DNA from: Clostridia bacterium
GTDB lineage: Bacteria > Bacillota > UBA994 > PWPR01
Length of the DNA stretch: 9,517 nucleotides
Reading direction: 5' to 3'
Assembly (NCBI GenBank): GCA_003557085.1
Contig: PWPR01000109.1
Location: forward strand, 1-9,517
The notes beneath the pieces were generated by a model. The model did no database searches. It saw nothing but the letters and a program-made list of their open reading frames with translations, and had not been told where the DNA came from. Shown in pieces: positions 1-6,482 of this stretch (positions are counted from its first letter, which is position 1; each line of letters starts with the position of its first letter). Made by a program: the position numbers and the translations under genes.

Positions 1-2
1 CA

Positions 3-725
3 GGTGGCAGAAAATCGATATTACCAGGAATTGCATCTCGTAAACTTATTACTGATAATCATGCTCGTATGAATGAAAAAGGTTCTGAAAGTGGAAATGT
101 AAAGGACAATCCAATTAATAAAATCATGCAAGAGGCTGCTTTCTTATCTGGAGTAGACTTCAGCATAAACGTTGTACTAGGAAAGAACAAAGAGATTTTA
201 GATGTGTTCTCAGGAGAGATAGATTACTCGTGGAAAAAAGGCGTAGAACTATGCGAAACACTTACAACACAACTAATTAAAGAAAAAGCAGATGTTACTA
301 TCGTTAGTGCAGGTGGATTCCCAAAGGATATAAATCTTTATCAAGCACAAAAGGCTATTGAACATGCTGCAATAGCAACTAAGCCTGGTGGATATATTAT
401 TGTTTTTTCAGCATGTCAAGAAAACCTAGGCAATGAAACCTTTGAAGATTGGATCTTAAGTACAAATGGCTGGGATGAAGTCTTTGAAAGGTTTGAGTCA
501 AAATTTGAGCTTGGAGGTCACAAGGCATTTGCCTTAGCTAGATCTTTATATGACAAAACTGTATTATTAATTACTGAAATGAGTGATGAAACTGTTTCAA
601 GTTGTAATATGATTAAGATTTTGAACTTTAAAGAAGCAATTGAAGTCGTTAACGATAATATTAATAACTGGACATGTTATATAATGCCTGACGCATCTAC
701 AATATTACCAAGAATAGGAGATTAA
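3..725 (+). CDS. larA: LarA-family nickel-pincer racemase, C-terminal part (5' end outside window)
   Basis: The reading frame is open from the first bases of the window, so the gene starts upstream and only about 240 C-terminal residues are seen. The fragment opens with GGRKSILPGI and has a DNH 15-16 residues after the lysine. In lactate racemase LarA, Lys184 covalently carries the nickel-pincer nucleotide and His200 ligates nickel. Here the lysine (codon 12-14) and the histidine (codon 60-62) are also exactly 16 residues apart, so about 180 residues are missing and the full protein would be about 420 residues, normal for LarA. The family (formerly DUF2088) racemises or epimerises 2-hydroxy acids such as lactate, malate and sugar acids; the substrate cannot be read from this part. 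The cofactor-making genes larB, larC and larE are not in the window. The internal ATG at 69 is not the start, because the cofactor residues lie before it. The end carries the ribosome binding site of the next gene. Confidence 0.85.
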   Translation, partial: GGRKSILPGIASRKLITDNHARMNEKGSESGNVKDNPINKIMQEAAFLSGVDFSINVVLGKNKEILDVFSGEIDYSWKKGVELCETLTTQLIKEKADVTIVSAGGFPKDINLYQAQKAIEHAAIATKPGGYIIVFSACQENLGNETFEDWILSTNGWDEVFERFESKFELGGHKAFALARSLYDKTVLLITEMSDETVSSCNMIKILNFKEAIEVVNDNINNWTCYIMPDASTILPRIGD

Positions 726-726
726 T

Positions 727-1452
727 GTGACTAGACAAAACATATATGATAATAATGAATTTTATGATGGATATCAAAAAATTAGAGTAAAAGAAGCAAA
801 TGCTAATGACTTGATTATTGCACCTATCACAGATGCTTTAATCGGAAAGACAAACTATAGAACTGCTTTAGATCTTGGATGTGGCACTGGTAAGCTTTCT
901 TATCAGCTTTCTAGAAATGGAGTAAAAGTAGATAGCATTGACATCTCAGCTAAAATGATTAATAAGGCCAGAGAAGAGTTCTATCATGAGAATATTACTT
1001 ACATCAACAAAGCATTAGAAGATTATTTATACCCAGAAAATAAGTATGATTTAGTTGTTAGTACAATGGCATTCCATTATATAGCTTGTACTGACTTGGA
1101 AAATATTTTTGCGAAAATTAATAATTCACTGAAAAATGATGGCATTTTCATATTTAGCGTTGAACATCCTTCTTCAAGAGCATCAAAACACCAAGGTTGG
1201 TTAAGTGTAGATAATAAGAAGTTATGGCCTTTAGCAGATTACTTTGACCGAGGTTTAAGGGAAGAAGAATGGCTTGTCAGCGGTGTAATAAAGTATCATC
1301 GGACTGTGTCTGATTATTTCAACTTGCTTAAAAATAATAGCTTTTCACTTATTGATTTGAATGAAGCAGAGCCAAATAATATGGCTTTAGAAAAATTGCC
1401 AAGAGCAGAGATAAGACCTTTATTTCTATTTATGAAAGCAGTAAAAAAATAA
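727..1452 (+). CDS. Class I SAM-dependent methyltransferase
   Basis: This 241-residue protein has a Rossmann-type methyltransferase fold. Motif I is ALDLGCGTG at residues 47-55, the glycine-rich loop that binds S-adenosylmethionine. An acidic residue follows in SIDIS (about residue 72) at the end of strand 2. A motif resembling YDLVVSTMAFHYI lies at 107-119 and a FIFSVEHP segment at 141-148, as in the Methyltransf_11/25 (UbiE/BioC-like) group. The substrate is unknown and no metal or zinc motif is visible. The start is GTG at 727: the ATG at 725 runs straight into a stop, and AGGAG at 716-720 lies six bases before the GTG. The gene begins one base after the stop of the LarA gene, so the two are probably co-transcribed and translationally coupled. 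That suggests, but does not prove, a shared pathway. The family call is secure, the function is not. Confidence 0.88.
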   Translation: MTRQNIYDNNEFYDGYQKIRVKEANANDLIIAPITDALIGKTNYRTALDLGCGTGKLSYQLSRNGVKVDSIDISAKMINKAREEFYHENITYINKALEDYLYPENKYDLVVSTMAFHYIACTDLENIFAKINNSLKNDGIFIFSVEHPSSRASKHQGWLSVDNKKLWPLADYFDRGLREEEWLVSGVIKYHRTVSDYFNLLKNNSFSLIDLNEAEPNNMALEKLPRAEIRPLFLFMKAVKK

Positions 1453-1459
1453 TCAAAGA

Positions 1460-1559
1460 AAACCTCCTCCTTTTGAGATATGACCCACAAAATAGATACT
1501 CATTTTGAACTACCTACATTTTAGAGAGTATGTCAATGCTCGTTAAGATGAGGAGGTTT
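1460..1559. repeat. 100-bp imperfect palindrome between convergent genes
   Basis: The outer arms are a perfect 10-bp inverted repeat, AAACCTCCTC at 1460-1469 and GAGGAGGTTT at 1550-1559. Inside them, TGAC (1481-1484) can pair with GTCA (1532-1535) and ATACTC (1496-1501) with GAGTAT (1526-1531), giving a long, interrupted hairpin. The right arm overlaps the stop codon of the rhomboid gene. Read on the minus strand, the hairpin is followed by TTTTCTTT and further T runs, so it could end rhomboid transcription. On the plus strand the following T run is only three bases. The length and long central region are unusual for a plain intrinsic terminator. A small mobile palindromic repeat is the alternative; no coding capacity is seen. 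Confidence 0.55.
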
Positions 1560-2208
1560 ACTCATAATAAATGTACTTTCTTGGTGGAGGCCTCATTATC
1601 CTTATAATAATCATTCCAGCTACGAACCCTCCAATATGTGCCCACCATGCAACTGAAGTAGTGCTCGGGTCTGCAGTAATACCACTTAAAAACTGAATTC
1701 CAAACCAAAAAATAAGATAAACTGAAGCAGGTATTCGAACAAATCTGAACAACAGAATTGGTACAAAGGTTATAATTCTGGAATATGGGTAAAGGACAAA
1801 ATAAGCTCCCAAAATTCCAGCAACACCTCCACTAGCACCAATAACAGGAATCATACTGCTAGTATCTGATAAAATTTGTACTCCAGAAGCTGATATAACC
1901 ATAAGTAGGTAGAATATAATAAATTTAAAATGACCAAGTTCATCTTCCACATTATCTCCAAAAATCCATAGATAAAGCATATTGCCTAACAAATGACCCC
2001 ATCCTCCATGAAGAAACCCTGCTGTTACAAGTCTCCATGGTTGAGTAATCCCCATGTTAGGTATAACAGCAAACGATAGTATAAATTGATTTAGCTCCCT
2101 AGTTGTAAGTGAAAACTGAAAAAGATATATCCCTATATTTAATGTAATTAAACATATTGTTATAATCGGCATTTTTCTTGATCTGATGGTATCTCTTACA
2201 GGAAGCAT
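1558..2208 (-). CDS. Rhomboid-family intramembrane serine protease
   Basis: Rhomboids cleave transmembrane segments of other proteins inside the bilayer using a Ser-His dyad. This 216-residue protein has the full signature: HLLGN at 72-76 (conserved H and N of the oxyanion region) followed by a WxFGDNVED loop, GASGG at 124-128 with the nucleophile Ser126, and AHIGGF with the catalytic His191. Hydrophobic segments are visible at about 14-33, 70-84, 94-112, 122-140, 145-175 and 187-204, consistent with a six-helix rhomboid core. There is no added zinc finger or TPR domain. The start is the ATG at 2206-2208, because AAAGGAG (2217-2223) lies eight bases before it; a longer reading from a TTG at 2244 would place that site inside the gene. 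It stands alone, with its own extended -10 promoter upstream. The natural substrate is unknown. Confidence 0.92.
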   Translation of the reverse strand: MLPVRDTIRSRKMPIITICLITLNIGIYLFQFSLTTRELNQFILSFAVIPNMGITQPWRLVTAGFLHGGWGHLLGNMLYLWIFGDNVEDELGHFKFIIFYLLMVISASGVQILSDTSSMIPVIGASGGVAGILGAYFVLYPYSRIITFVPILLFRFVRIPASVYLIFWFGIQFLSGITADPSTTSVAWWAHIGGFVAGMIIIRIMRPPPRKYIYYE

Positions 2209-2285
2209 CCCTTTCTCTCCTTTAAAACATCTTACAATAGTCAACTCTAGTACTCTATAAAACTTTTAGCTTTATTAGTTAACTC

Positions 2286-2315
2286 ATTATATCATAGTTA
2301 CTTATGGCTTACTAA
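2286..2315 (-). promoter_or_regulatory. Probable promoter of the rhomboid gene
   Basis: On the minus strand a perfect TATAAT (2286-2291) is preceded by TG one base away (2293-2294), an extended -10 element. An 18-bp spacer separates it from TTAGTA (2310-2315), a weak -35 match. The resulting leader to the ATG at 2208 would be about 70 nt. The call rests on the -10 box. Confidence 0.55.
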
Positions 2316-2326
2316 GCATATTATTC

Positions 2327-2358
2327 AAAAGAAAAATTCGTACAACCATGTACGAATT
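2327..2358 (-). terminator. Intrinsic terminator of arsC
   Basis: A perfect 10-bp stem, AATTCGTACA (2335-2344) with TGTACGAATT (2349-2358), encloses a four-base loop. Read on the minus strand it starts two bases after the arsC stop and is followed by TTTTTCTTTT. It separates arsC from the rhomboid promoter just downstream. Confidence 0.85.
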
Positions 2359-2360
2359 GA

Positions 2361-2765
2361 TTAAATTACTCCATTATTTACTCTTGCTATTAAATCTATA
2401 ACTTTGGATTTAATAACATCTCTAGCAATTCTAAATTCTTCTAATGACTTGCCTGAAGGATCCTCAATCCCCCAGTCTTCCTCATGCTTGGTTAAGGTAA
2501 AAGGACAAGTGGCACCACATCCCATAGTAATTAGTATGTCCACTTCTTCTGGTATTTCTTCCATCAACTTTGGATACTGATTACCTATGTCTATGCCATC
2601 CTCTTTCATTACCTCTATAGCTAAGGGTTTGACTTCATGATAATCCTCAGTTCCAGCAGAAAACACTTCAAGTAATCCGTCTCCCAGAGTTCTTGCGTAT
2701 CCTTCAGCCATTTGGCTTCTGCACGAATTGTGAATGCAAACAAATGCTACAATTTTTTTGTTCAT
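2361..2765 (-). CDS. arsC: Arsenate reductase, LMW protein tyrosine phosphatase fold (thioredoxin type)
   Basis: This 134-residue cytosolic protein would reduce arsenate to arsenite for export. Residues 10-16 form the phosphatase-type P-loop CIHNSCR (C-x5-R), with Cys10 the nucleophile and Arg16 the oxyanion binder. FSAGT at 35-39 and the acidic EDP at 101-103, equivalent to the general-acid loop of LMW phosphatases, are both present. Cys83 and Cys87 in MGCGATCPF are the likely redox relay that passes the disulfide to thioredoxin. In the plasmid pI258 enzyme the relay pair is spaced C-x6-C; here it is C-x3-C. The start ATG is supported by AAAGGA at 2772-2777. It is transcribed away from an ArsR repressor gene across 157 bp, which supports an arsenic role. 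No arsenite pump gene is in the window. A tyrosine phosphatase activity is the less likely alternative. Confidence 0.88.
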   Translation of the reverse strand: MNKKIVAFVCIHNSCRSQMAEGYARTLGDGLLEVFSAGTEDYHEVKPLAIEVMKEDGIDIGNQYPKLMEEIPEEVDILITMGCGATCPFTLTKHEEDWGIEDPSGKSLEEFRIARDVIKSKVIDLIARVNNGVI

Positions 2766-2813
2766 GATTTTTCCTTTCTTAAATCAATGTTAAAAGAGCT
2801 ACTCTATCCTTAA

Positions 2814-2842
2814 TTTACACACGCTCTATAATTGTATATAAT
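2814..2842 (+). promoter_or_regulatory. arsR promoter
   Basis: TTTACA (2814-2819) and TATAAT (2837-2842) are separated by exactly 17 bp, a near-consensus sigma-A promoter. Transcription would start near 2849, about 74 nt before the arsR ATG. It overlaps the proposed arsC promoter, so one bound ArsR could shut both. Confidence 0.75.
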
Positions 2843-2853
2843 TTAGCTATCAA
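2825..2853 (-). promoter_or_regulatory. Probable arsC promoter, overlapping the arsR promoter
   Basis: On the minus strand TTGATA (2848-2853) and TATAGA (2825-2830) are separated by 17 bp. The -35 matches consensus at five of six positions, the -10 at four. The AT-rich core TATAATTGTATA (2827-2838), a weak dyad shared by both promoters, is the most likely ArsR site, but I see no clear-cut operator palindrome. Confidence 0.5.
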
Positions 2854-2922
2854 AGGAACTGCTTCTTATTACTGAAATATATAAGAGTGCAACCTAAAAA
2901 TAGCTTTATAAGGATGATATGA

Positions 2923-3267
2923 ATGAAGATTGAACAATATGTGAAAATATTTAAAGCCCTAAGCCACATTACAAGATTAAAAATAGTTTTGCTGTTGTCT
3001 GAAAAAAACCTCTGTGTATGCGAAATTACAGAAATTTTAGAAACAAGCCAACCTCGGATCTCACAACATTTAAAAGTACTAAAAGACACACAACTGGTTA
3101 AAGAAGAAGTTTCTGGTCCTTTAAGGATATATCAACTAAAAAAAGACATTTTAGAAAGCTATTTAAATGGATTCAGTAAACTATTTAACACAAGCCTATC
3201 TGAAAATGATGAGCTACAAGAATATTCTAAAACAATTGTTAAACTAGGAGATTCAATGAGAAGATAA
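2923..3267 (+). CDS. arsR: ArsR/SmtB-family metal-sensing transcriptional repressor
   Basis: This 114-residue winged-helix repressor releases DNA when it binds its metal or metalloid. It opens with the typical helix IFKALSHITRLKIVLLL (residues 9-25). CVCE at 31-34 corresponds to the arsenite-binding ELCVCDL motif of ArsR from plasmid R773, giving Cys31 and Cys33; the third cysteine of that enterobacterial site (Cys37) is absent here. The recognition helix is TSQPRISQHLKVLK (41-54), followed by the wing with GPLRIYQL (65-72). The start is the ATG at 2923, nine bases after AAGGA (2910-2914 region); an overlapping ATG at 2919 leads to an early stop. It is divergent from arsC, the standard setting for an arsenic-responsive switch. 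The two-cysteine site favours As(III) or Sb(III) sensing. Confidence 0.92.
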   Translation: MKIEQYVKIFKALSHITRLKIVLLLSEKNLCVCEITEILETSQPRISQHLKVLKDTQLVKEEVSGPLRIYQLKKDILESYLNGFSKLFNTSLSENDELQEYSKTIVKLGDSMRR

Positions 3268-3268
3268 T

Positions 3269-3303
3269 AATAAGCTTAGCTTTTAAAAGCTGAGCTTATT
3301 TTA
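3269..3303. terminator. Bidirectional terminator between arsR and the small membrane protein gene
   Basis: A long, nearly perfect palindrome (3269-3284 against 3285-3300, one G-T pair) lies right after the arsR stop and abuts the stop of the minus-strand gene at 3301-3303. The plus strand continues TTATTTTA. The minus strand continues into TTATTATC, so the site may serve both convergent genes. Confidence 0.75.
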
Positions 3304-3594
3304 GTTCTCCATCTTATTTTCTTTATCCGTCTTATCAGTTGAGCCTTCAATATCCTCATCCTGAGTTTTAGCATCACCTTGTGCTTCCTCTTCATCTAGC
3401 TCTGCCTCTAATCTTTGGTGAAGTTCTCTTAACTCAGCCTTTCTTACCTGCCTTCTTCCAATAAAAGTTGCAAGTGTTACTAAAACTGCTGTTATCATCA
3501 TTCTTACATAGAAATCCTCAAACATCATAAGTAATAATAATGTACCAATAATAATTAAAACTGCAGCTATAATTCTTTTCGCTGTTTTATTCAT
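3301..3594 (-). CDS. Small two-helix membrane protein with acidic cytoplasmic tail, function unknown
   Basis: I do not recognise a family in this 97-residue protein. It begins with a short basic stretch (MNKTAKR), then two hydrophobic segments at about 8-25 and 31-46 joined by a tight turn containing FEDFY. A basic cluster GRRQVRK (46-52) follows, which by the positive-inside rule places both ends in the cytoplasm. Residues about 51-70 form a charged, helix-prone stretch (KAELRELHQRLEAELDEEE) that could be a coiled coil, and the last 27 residues are acidic, low in complexity and probably disordered. The start is well supported: AAGGAG sits seven bases before the ATG. It is a single-gene unit converging on arsR and diverging from leuS, so its neighbours say little. 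A role as a membrane anchor or small partner protein is only a guess. Confidence 0.75.
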   Translation of the reverse strand: MNKTAKRIIAAVLIIIGTLLLLMMFEDFYVRMMITAVLVTLATFIGRRQVRKAELRELHQRLEAELDEEEAQGDAKTQDEDIEGSTDKTDKENKMEN

Positions 3595-3626
3595 AAATGC
3601 ACTCCTTGTATAATAGTATGCACTAG

Positions 3627-3632
3627 ATTATG
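3627..3632 (-). promoter_or_regulatory. Possible extended -10 of the small membrane protein gene
   Basis: On the minus strand CATAAT (3627-3632) is preceded by TG one base away, making an extended -10 that would give a leader of about 26 nt. No convincing -35 is seen at the right distance. Confidence 0.3.
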
Positions 3633-3676
3633 TCACTATGTTATATTAGCATAAAATGAAACAAAAGGCATCAATA

Positions 3677-3705
3677 TTGACAATCTTTAGTTAATTTTAT
3701 ATAAT
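3677..3705 (+). promoter_or_regulatory. Consensus promoter of the leuS T-box transcript
   Basis: TTGACA (3677-3682) and TATAAT (3700-3705) match the sigma-A consensus perfectly with a 17-bp spacer. Transcription should begin near 3712, just before the T-box leader. Strong initiation with control by attenuation is usual for T-box genes. Confidence 0.88.
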
Positions 3706-3711
3706 AACCGA

Positions 3712-3930
3712 CAAAGCAATGAATAGAAGTAGTAATTAGCAATAATACTTTTAGAGAGCTACAGCTTGGTGAAATGTAGTAGTGTTATCTAGTGAACTCA
3801 TCTTGGAGCTGATAATGTGTAACAGCATTATCCGTATATCAGCGTTAATGATTCGAGGGGGGTAAAATGCCCAAGAAGAGTGGTACCGCGGAATCATTTC
3901 GTCTCTTATCAGAGACGATTTTTTATTTTT
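3712..3930 (+). promoter_or_regulatory. T-box riboswitch, leucine-specific, controlling leuS
   Basis: This leader senses uncharged tRNA-Leu and lets transcription reach leuS when leucine charging is low. The T-box core AGTGGTACCGCGG is at 3879-3891; its TGGT (3881-3884) would pair with the tRNA 3' end ACCA, matching the A discriminator of tRNA-Leu. The stem I features include AGAGAG near 3753-3758 and GGTGAAA near 3768. The specifier loop reads GTGAACTCA, placing the codon CTC (Leu) at 3797-3799. Downstream, GCTGATA (3808-3814) can pair with TATCAGC (3837-3843), with GATAATG/CATTATC as a competing inner hairpin. AATGATTC (3847-3854) pairs with GAATCATT (3891-3898) around the T-box core, in the antiterminator region. 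The terminator hairpin follows. Together with the downstream leuS this is a confident call. Confidence 0.95.
3899..3930 (+). terminator. Conditional terminator of the T-box leader
   Basis: TCGTCTCT (3899-3906) pairs perfectly with AGAGACGA (3911-3918) around a four-base loop, followed by TTTTTTATTTTT (3919-3930). It lies directly after the T-box and just before the leuS ribosome binding site, so it is the regulated attenuator. Confidence 0.92.
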
Positions 3931-3945
3931 AAAGGAGGATTAATT

Positions 3946-6396
3946 ATGTCAAATACTTACTCTAGGGAAGTTGATTTAAAGTGGCAAAAGAAATGGGCTG
4001 ACACAAAACTGTATAAATTTAATAAAGAGAATATAAAAAATAAGTTATACTGCCTTGAAATGTTCTCATATCCCTCAGGTGCAAACTTGCATATTGGTCA
4101 CTGGTATAACTATGGCTTAACAGATTCATGGGCAAGACTTAAGAGATTACAAGGATATGAAATTTTCCAGCCAATGGGTTTTGATGCTTTTGGACTACCA
4201 GCTGAGAACTATGCAATCAATACAGGAATCCATCCTAAAATATCCACTGAAAACAATATAACTACTATGCGTAAGCAATTAAGAGAAATGGGCGCTATGT
4301 TTGATTGGGATTATGAAGTTGTGACATGTGCCCCTGAATATTATAAATGGACTCAGTGGTTGTTTCTAAAATTATTTGAGCATGACTTGGCATATATCTC
4401 TGATGCTCCTGTAAACTGGTGTCCATCATGTCAAACAGTATTAGCTAATGAGCAAGTAGTTGATGGATATTGTGAAAGATGTGATGCAGAAATCACCAGA
4501 AGAGATATGACTCAATGGTTTTTCAAAATAACAGAGTATGCAGATAGATTACTTAATAATTTAGATGATTTAGATTGGCCTTCAAGAACTACTGCTGCAC
4601 AAAGAAATTGGATTGGCAAATCAATTGGAGCTGATATAGAGTTTAAAATTGATGGGACAGACTTTTCTTTTACAGTATTCACTACTAGAGCAGATACACT
4701 TTATGGTGCAAGTTATGCTGTGCTAGCACCTGAACACAAGCTGGTAGAACATATCACCACTAGTGAGCAAAAAGCTGCAGTAGAAGAATATCAAAGATAT
4801 GCTAGAAAACAAAGTGAAATAGATAGACTTTCCACAGTAAAAGAGAAAAGTGGAGTTTTCACAGGAGCTTATGCAATTCATCCTTTAACAGGAGATAAAA
4901 TTCCAATCTGGATAGCTGATTATGTTATAGCAAGCTATGGAACAGGTGCTGTTATGGCAGTTCCTGGTCATGACACAAGAGACTTTGAGTTTGCTCAGAA
5001 GTATGATCTTTCTATACCTAGAGTGATAAAGGCAAATGCCACAGGAGTAGATGATTCTTTGCCTTTTACAGACTATGGAATATTAGTAAATAGTGGAGAG
5101 TTCAATCAACAAACTAGTGAAGAAGCTATGATAAATATTGTGGGTGCTTTAAAAGAGATAAACCAAGGACACGAAACCACTAGTTATAGATTAAGAGATT
5201 GGTTAGTTTCAAGACAAAGGTATTGGGGAGCACCGATTCCAATCGTTCATTGCGCAGAATGTGGATTAGTACCTGTTCCAGAAGAGGATTTACCCGTTAC
5301 ATTGCCTTTTGATGTAGATTATAAACCAAAAGGGAAAGCACCACTTCAAACAAATCATGAGTTTTATCACACTACTTGTCCTAAATGCAAAAAAGAAGCT
5401 TTTAGAGACCCAAATACTTTAGATACTTTTGTTGACTCAAGCTGGTATTTTTTAAGATATCCAGATAATAATAATTCTGAGAGACCTTGGGATCCAGAAC
5501 TTATTAATAAAATGCTTCCTGTTGACAAATATGTCGGAGGTCCAGAACATGCCTGTATGCATTTGTTGTATGCAAGGTTTATTAACATGGCATTAAAAGA
5601 CATGGGATATATTAACTTTGAAGAGCCTTTCAAAAACTTAACTCATCAAGGCATAATTTTGGGGCCTGATGGTAAGAGAATGAGCAAATCAAGAGGGAAT
5701 GTAATTTCACCAGATGGATATATTGCTGACTATGGCTCAGATGTATTGAGACTTTTCTTAGCATTTGGCTTTGCCTATACTGAAGGTGGCCCTTGGGATG
5801 AAAATGGCATATTAGCTACAGCTAGATTTGTTGAAAGAGTGGAACGCATACTAAAGAAAATTAGCCAGTATGATGAAGATAATTATACTGTAATGACGAA
5901 AAGTGAAAAAGAGCTTGATTATGTGAGAAACTATGCAATCAAAGGCATTACTGAGGATGCTGAGAAAATGCAGTATAATACTTGCGTATCAAGAATGATG
6001 GAGTTAACTAACGCTTTATATAAGTACGAGAATGATACAGAGAAAAAGAATATTCATCTACTTAAGGATTGTGCAAAAGATTTAATGATAATTATGTCTC
6101 CTTTTTCACCACATTTTAGTGAAGAAATGTGGGAACTTTCAGGCTATGAATATTCTATATTCAATCAGCAATGGCCTAAGGTTAACGAGGCTGCTTTGAT
6201 TCTTGATACAATTGAGATAGCAATTCAGATTAATGGAAAAGTTAAGTCTAAGCTTGACATATCTAGCTCACTTAATAAGAAGCAAATTGAAGAACATGTC
6301 CTATCTGATACATCTGTTAAGGAACTCATTGGAAGCAAAAAAGTAATTAAAGTCATTGTTGTACCTGAAAGACTTGTTAACATCGTAATTAAATAA
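3946..6396 (+). CDS. leuS: Leucyl-tRNA synthetase
   Basis: This class I synthetase charges tRNA-Leu with leucine in the cytoplasm. The 816 residues match the usual bacterial length. The order is: catalytic HIGH at 49-52 (in SGANLHIGHWYNYG); a four-cysteine zinc site CPSC/CERC (159-162, 176-179); the CP1 editing domain with TTRADT (246-251) and YGTGAVMAVPGHDTRD (331-346), which hydrolyses misacylated tRNA; a second cysteine set CAEC and CPKC (436-439, 478-481); FVDSSWYFLRYP (495-506); the KMSKS loop as RMSKS (578-582); an anticodon-binding helical region from about 620; and a C-terminal domain with IQINGKVKSKL (760-770). The start is the ATG at 3946, after AAAGGAGG (3931-3938). A longer reading from a TTG at 3880 would begin inside the T-box and is wrong. 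Expression is set by the leucine T-box upstream, and a terminator follows directly. No break is seen. Confidence 0.98.
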   Translation: MSNTYSREVDLKWQKKWADTKLYKFNKENIKNKLYCLEMFSYPSGANLHIGHWYNYGLTDSWARLKRLQGYEIFQPMGFDAFGLPAENYAINTGIHPKISTENNITTMRKQLREMGAMFDWDYEVVTCAPEYYKWTQWLFLKLFEHDLAYISDAPVNWCPSCQTVLANEQVVDGYCERCDAEITRRDMTQWFFKITEYADRLLNNLDDLDWPSRTTAAQRNWIGKSIGADIEFKIDGTDFSFTVFTTRADTLYGASYAVLAPEHKLVEHITTSEQKAAVEEYQRYARKQSEIDRLSTVKEKSGVFTGAYAIHPLTGDKIPIWIADYVIASYGTGAVMAVPGHDTRDFEFAQKYDLSIPRVIKANATGVDDSLPFTDYGILVNSGEFNQQTSEEAMINIVGALKEINQGHETTSYRLRDWLVSRQRYWGAPIPIVHCAECGLVPVPEEDLPVTLPFDVDYKPKGKAPLQTNHEFYHTTCPKCKKEAFRDPNTLDTFVDSSWYFLRYPDNNNSERPWDPELINKMLPVDKYVGGPEHACMHLLYARFINMALKDMGYINFEEPFKNLTHQGIILGPDGKRMSKSRGNVISPDGYIADYGSDVLRLFLAFGFAYTEGGPWDENGILATARFVERVERILKKISQYDEDNYTVMTKSEKELDYVRNYAIKGITEDAEKMQYNTCVSRMMELTNALYKYENDTEKKNIHLLKDCAKDLMIIMSPFSPHFSEEMWELSGYEYSIFNQQWPKVNEAALILDTIEIAIQINGKVKSKLDISSSLNKKQIEEHVLSDTSVKELIGSKKVIKVIVVPERLVNIVIK

Positions 6397-6400
6397 TAAA

Positions 6401-6440
6401 AAGAATTGTCTCATTTTTATATTGAGACAGTTCTTTTTTT
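6401..6440 (+). terminator. leuS terminator
   Basis: A 13-bp stem (6401-6413 with 6423-6435, one G-T pair, core TGTCTCA/TGAGACA) has a nine-base loop and runs into a T tract ending at 6440. It starts four bases after the leuS stop. Confidence 0.92.
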
Positions 6441-6482
6441 AATATAGAATTAATAGCAAATACTGTTATAAGGAGATTATGA

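Noticed and set aside
578..582. RMSKS instead of KMSKS in leuS as a defect (residue numbers given as positions)
   Set aside because: The first lysine of this loop varies in many active class I synthetases, while the catalytic MSKS part is intact.
2850..3089. Minus-strand open frame of 79 codons
   Set aside because: It lies antisense to arsR and across its promoter, has no protein-like features and no good ribosome binding site. ArsR is unmistakable on the other strand.
3880..3945. N-terminal extension of leuS from a TTG
   Set aside because: These bases are the T-box core and terminator. The ATG at 3946 has a perfect ribosome binding site and gives a normal LeuRS N-terminus.
5367..5633. Minus-strand open frame of 88 codons inside leuS
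   Set aside because: It is an antisense shadow of the leuS catalytic domain, with no family features.
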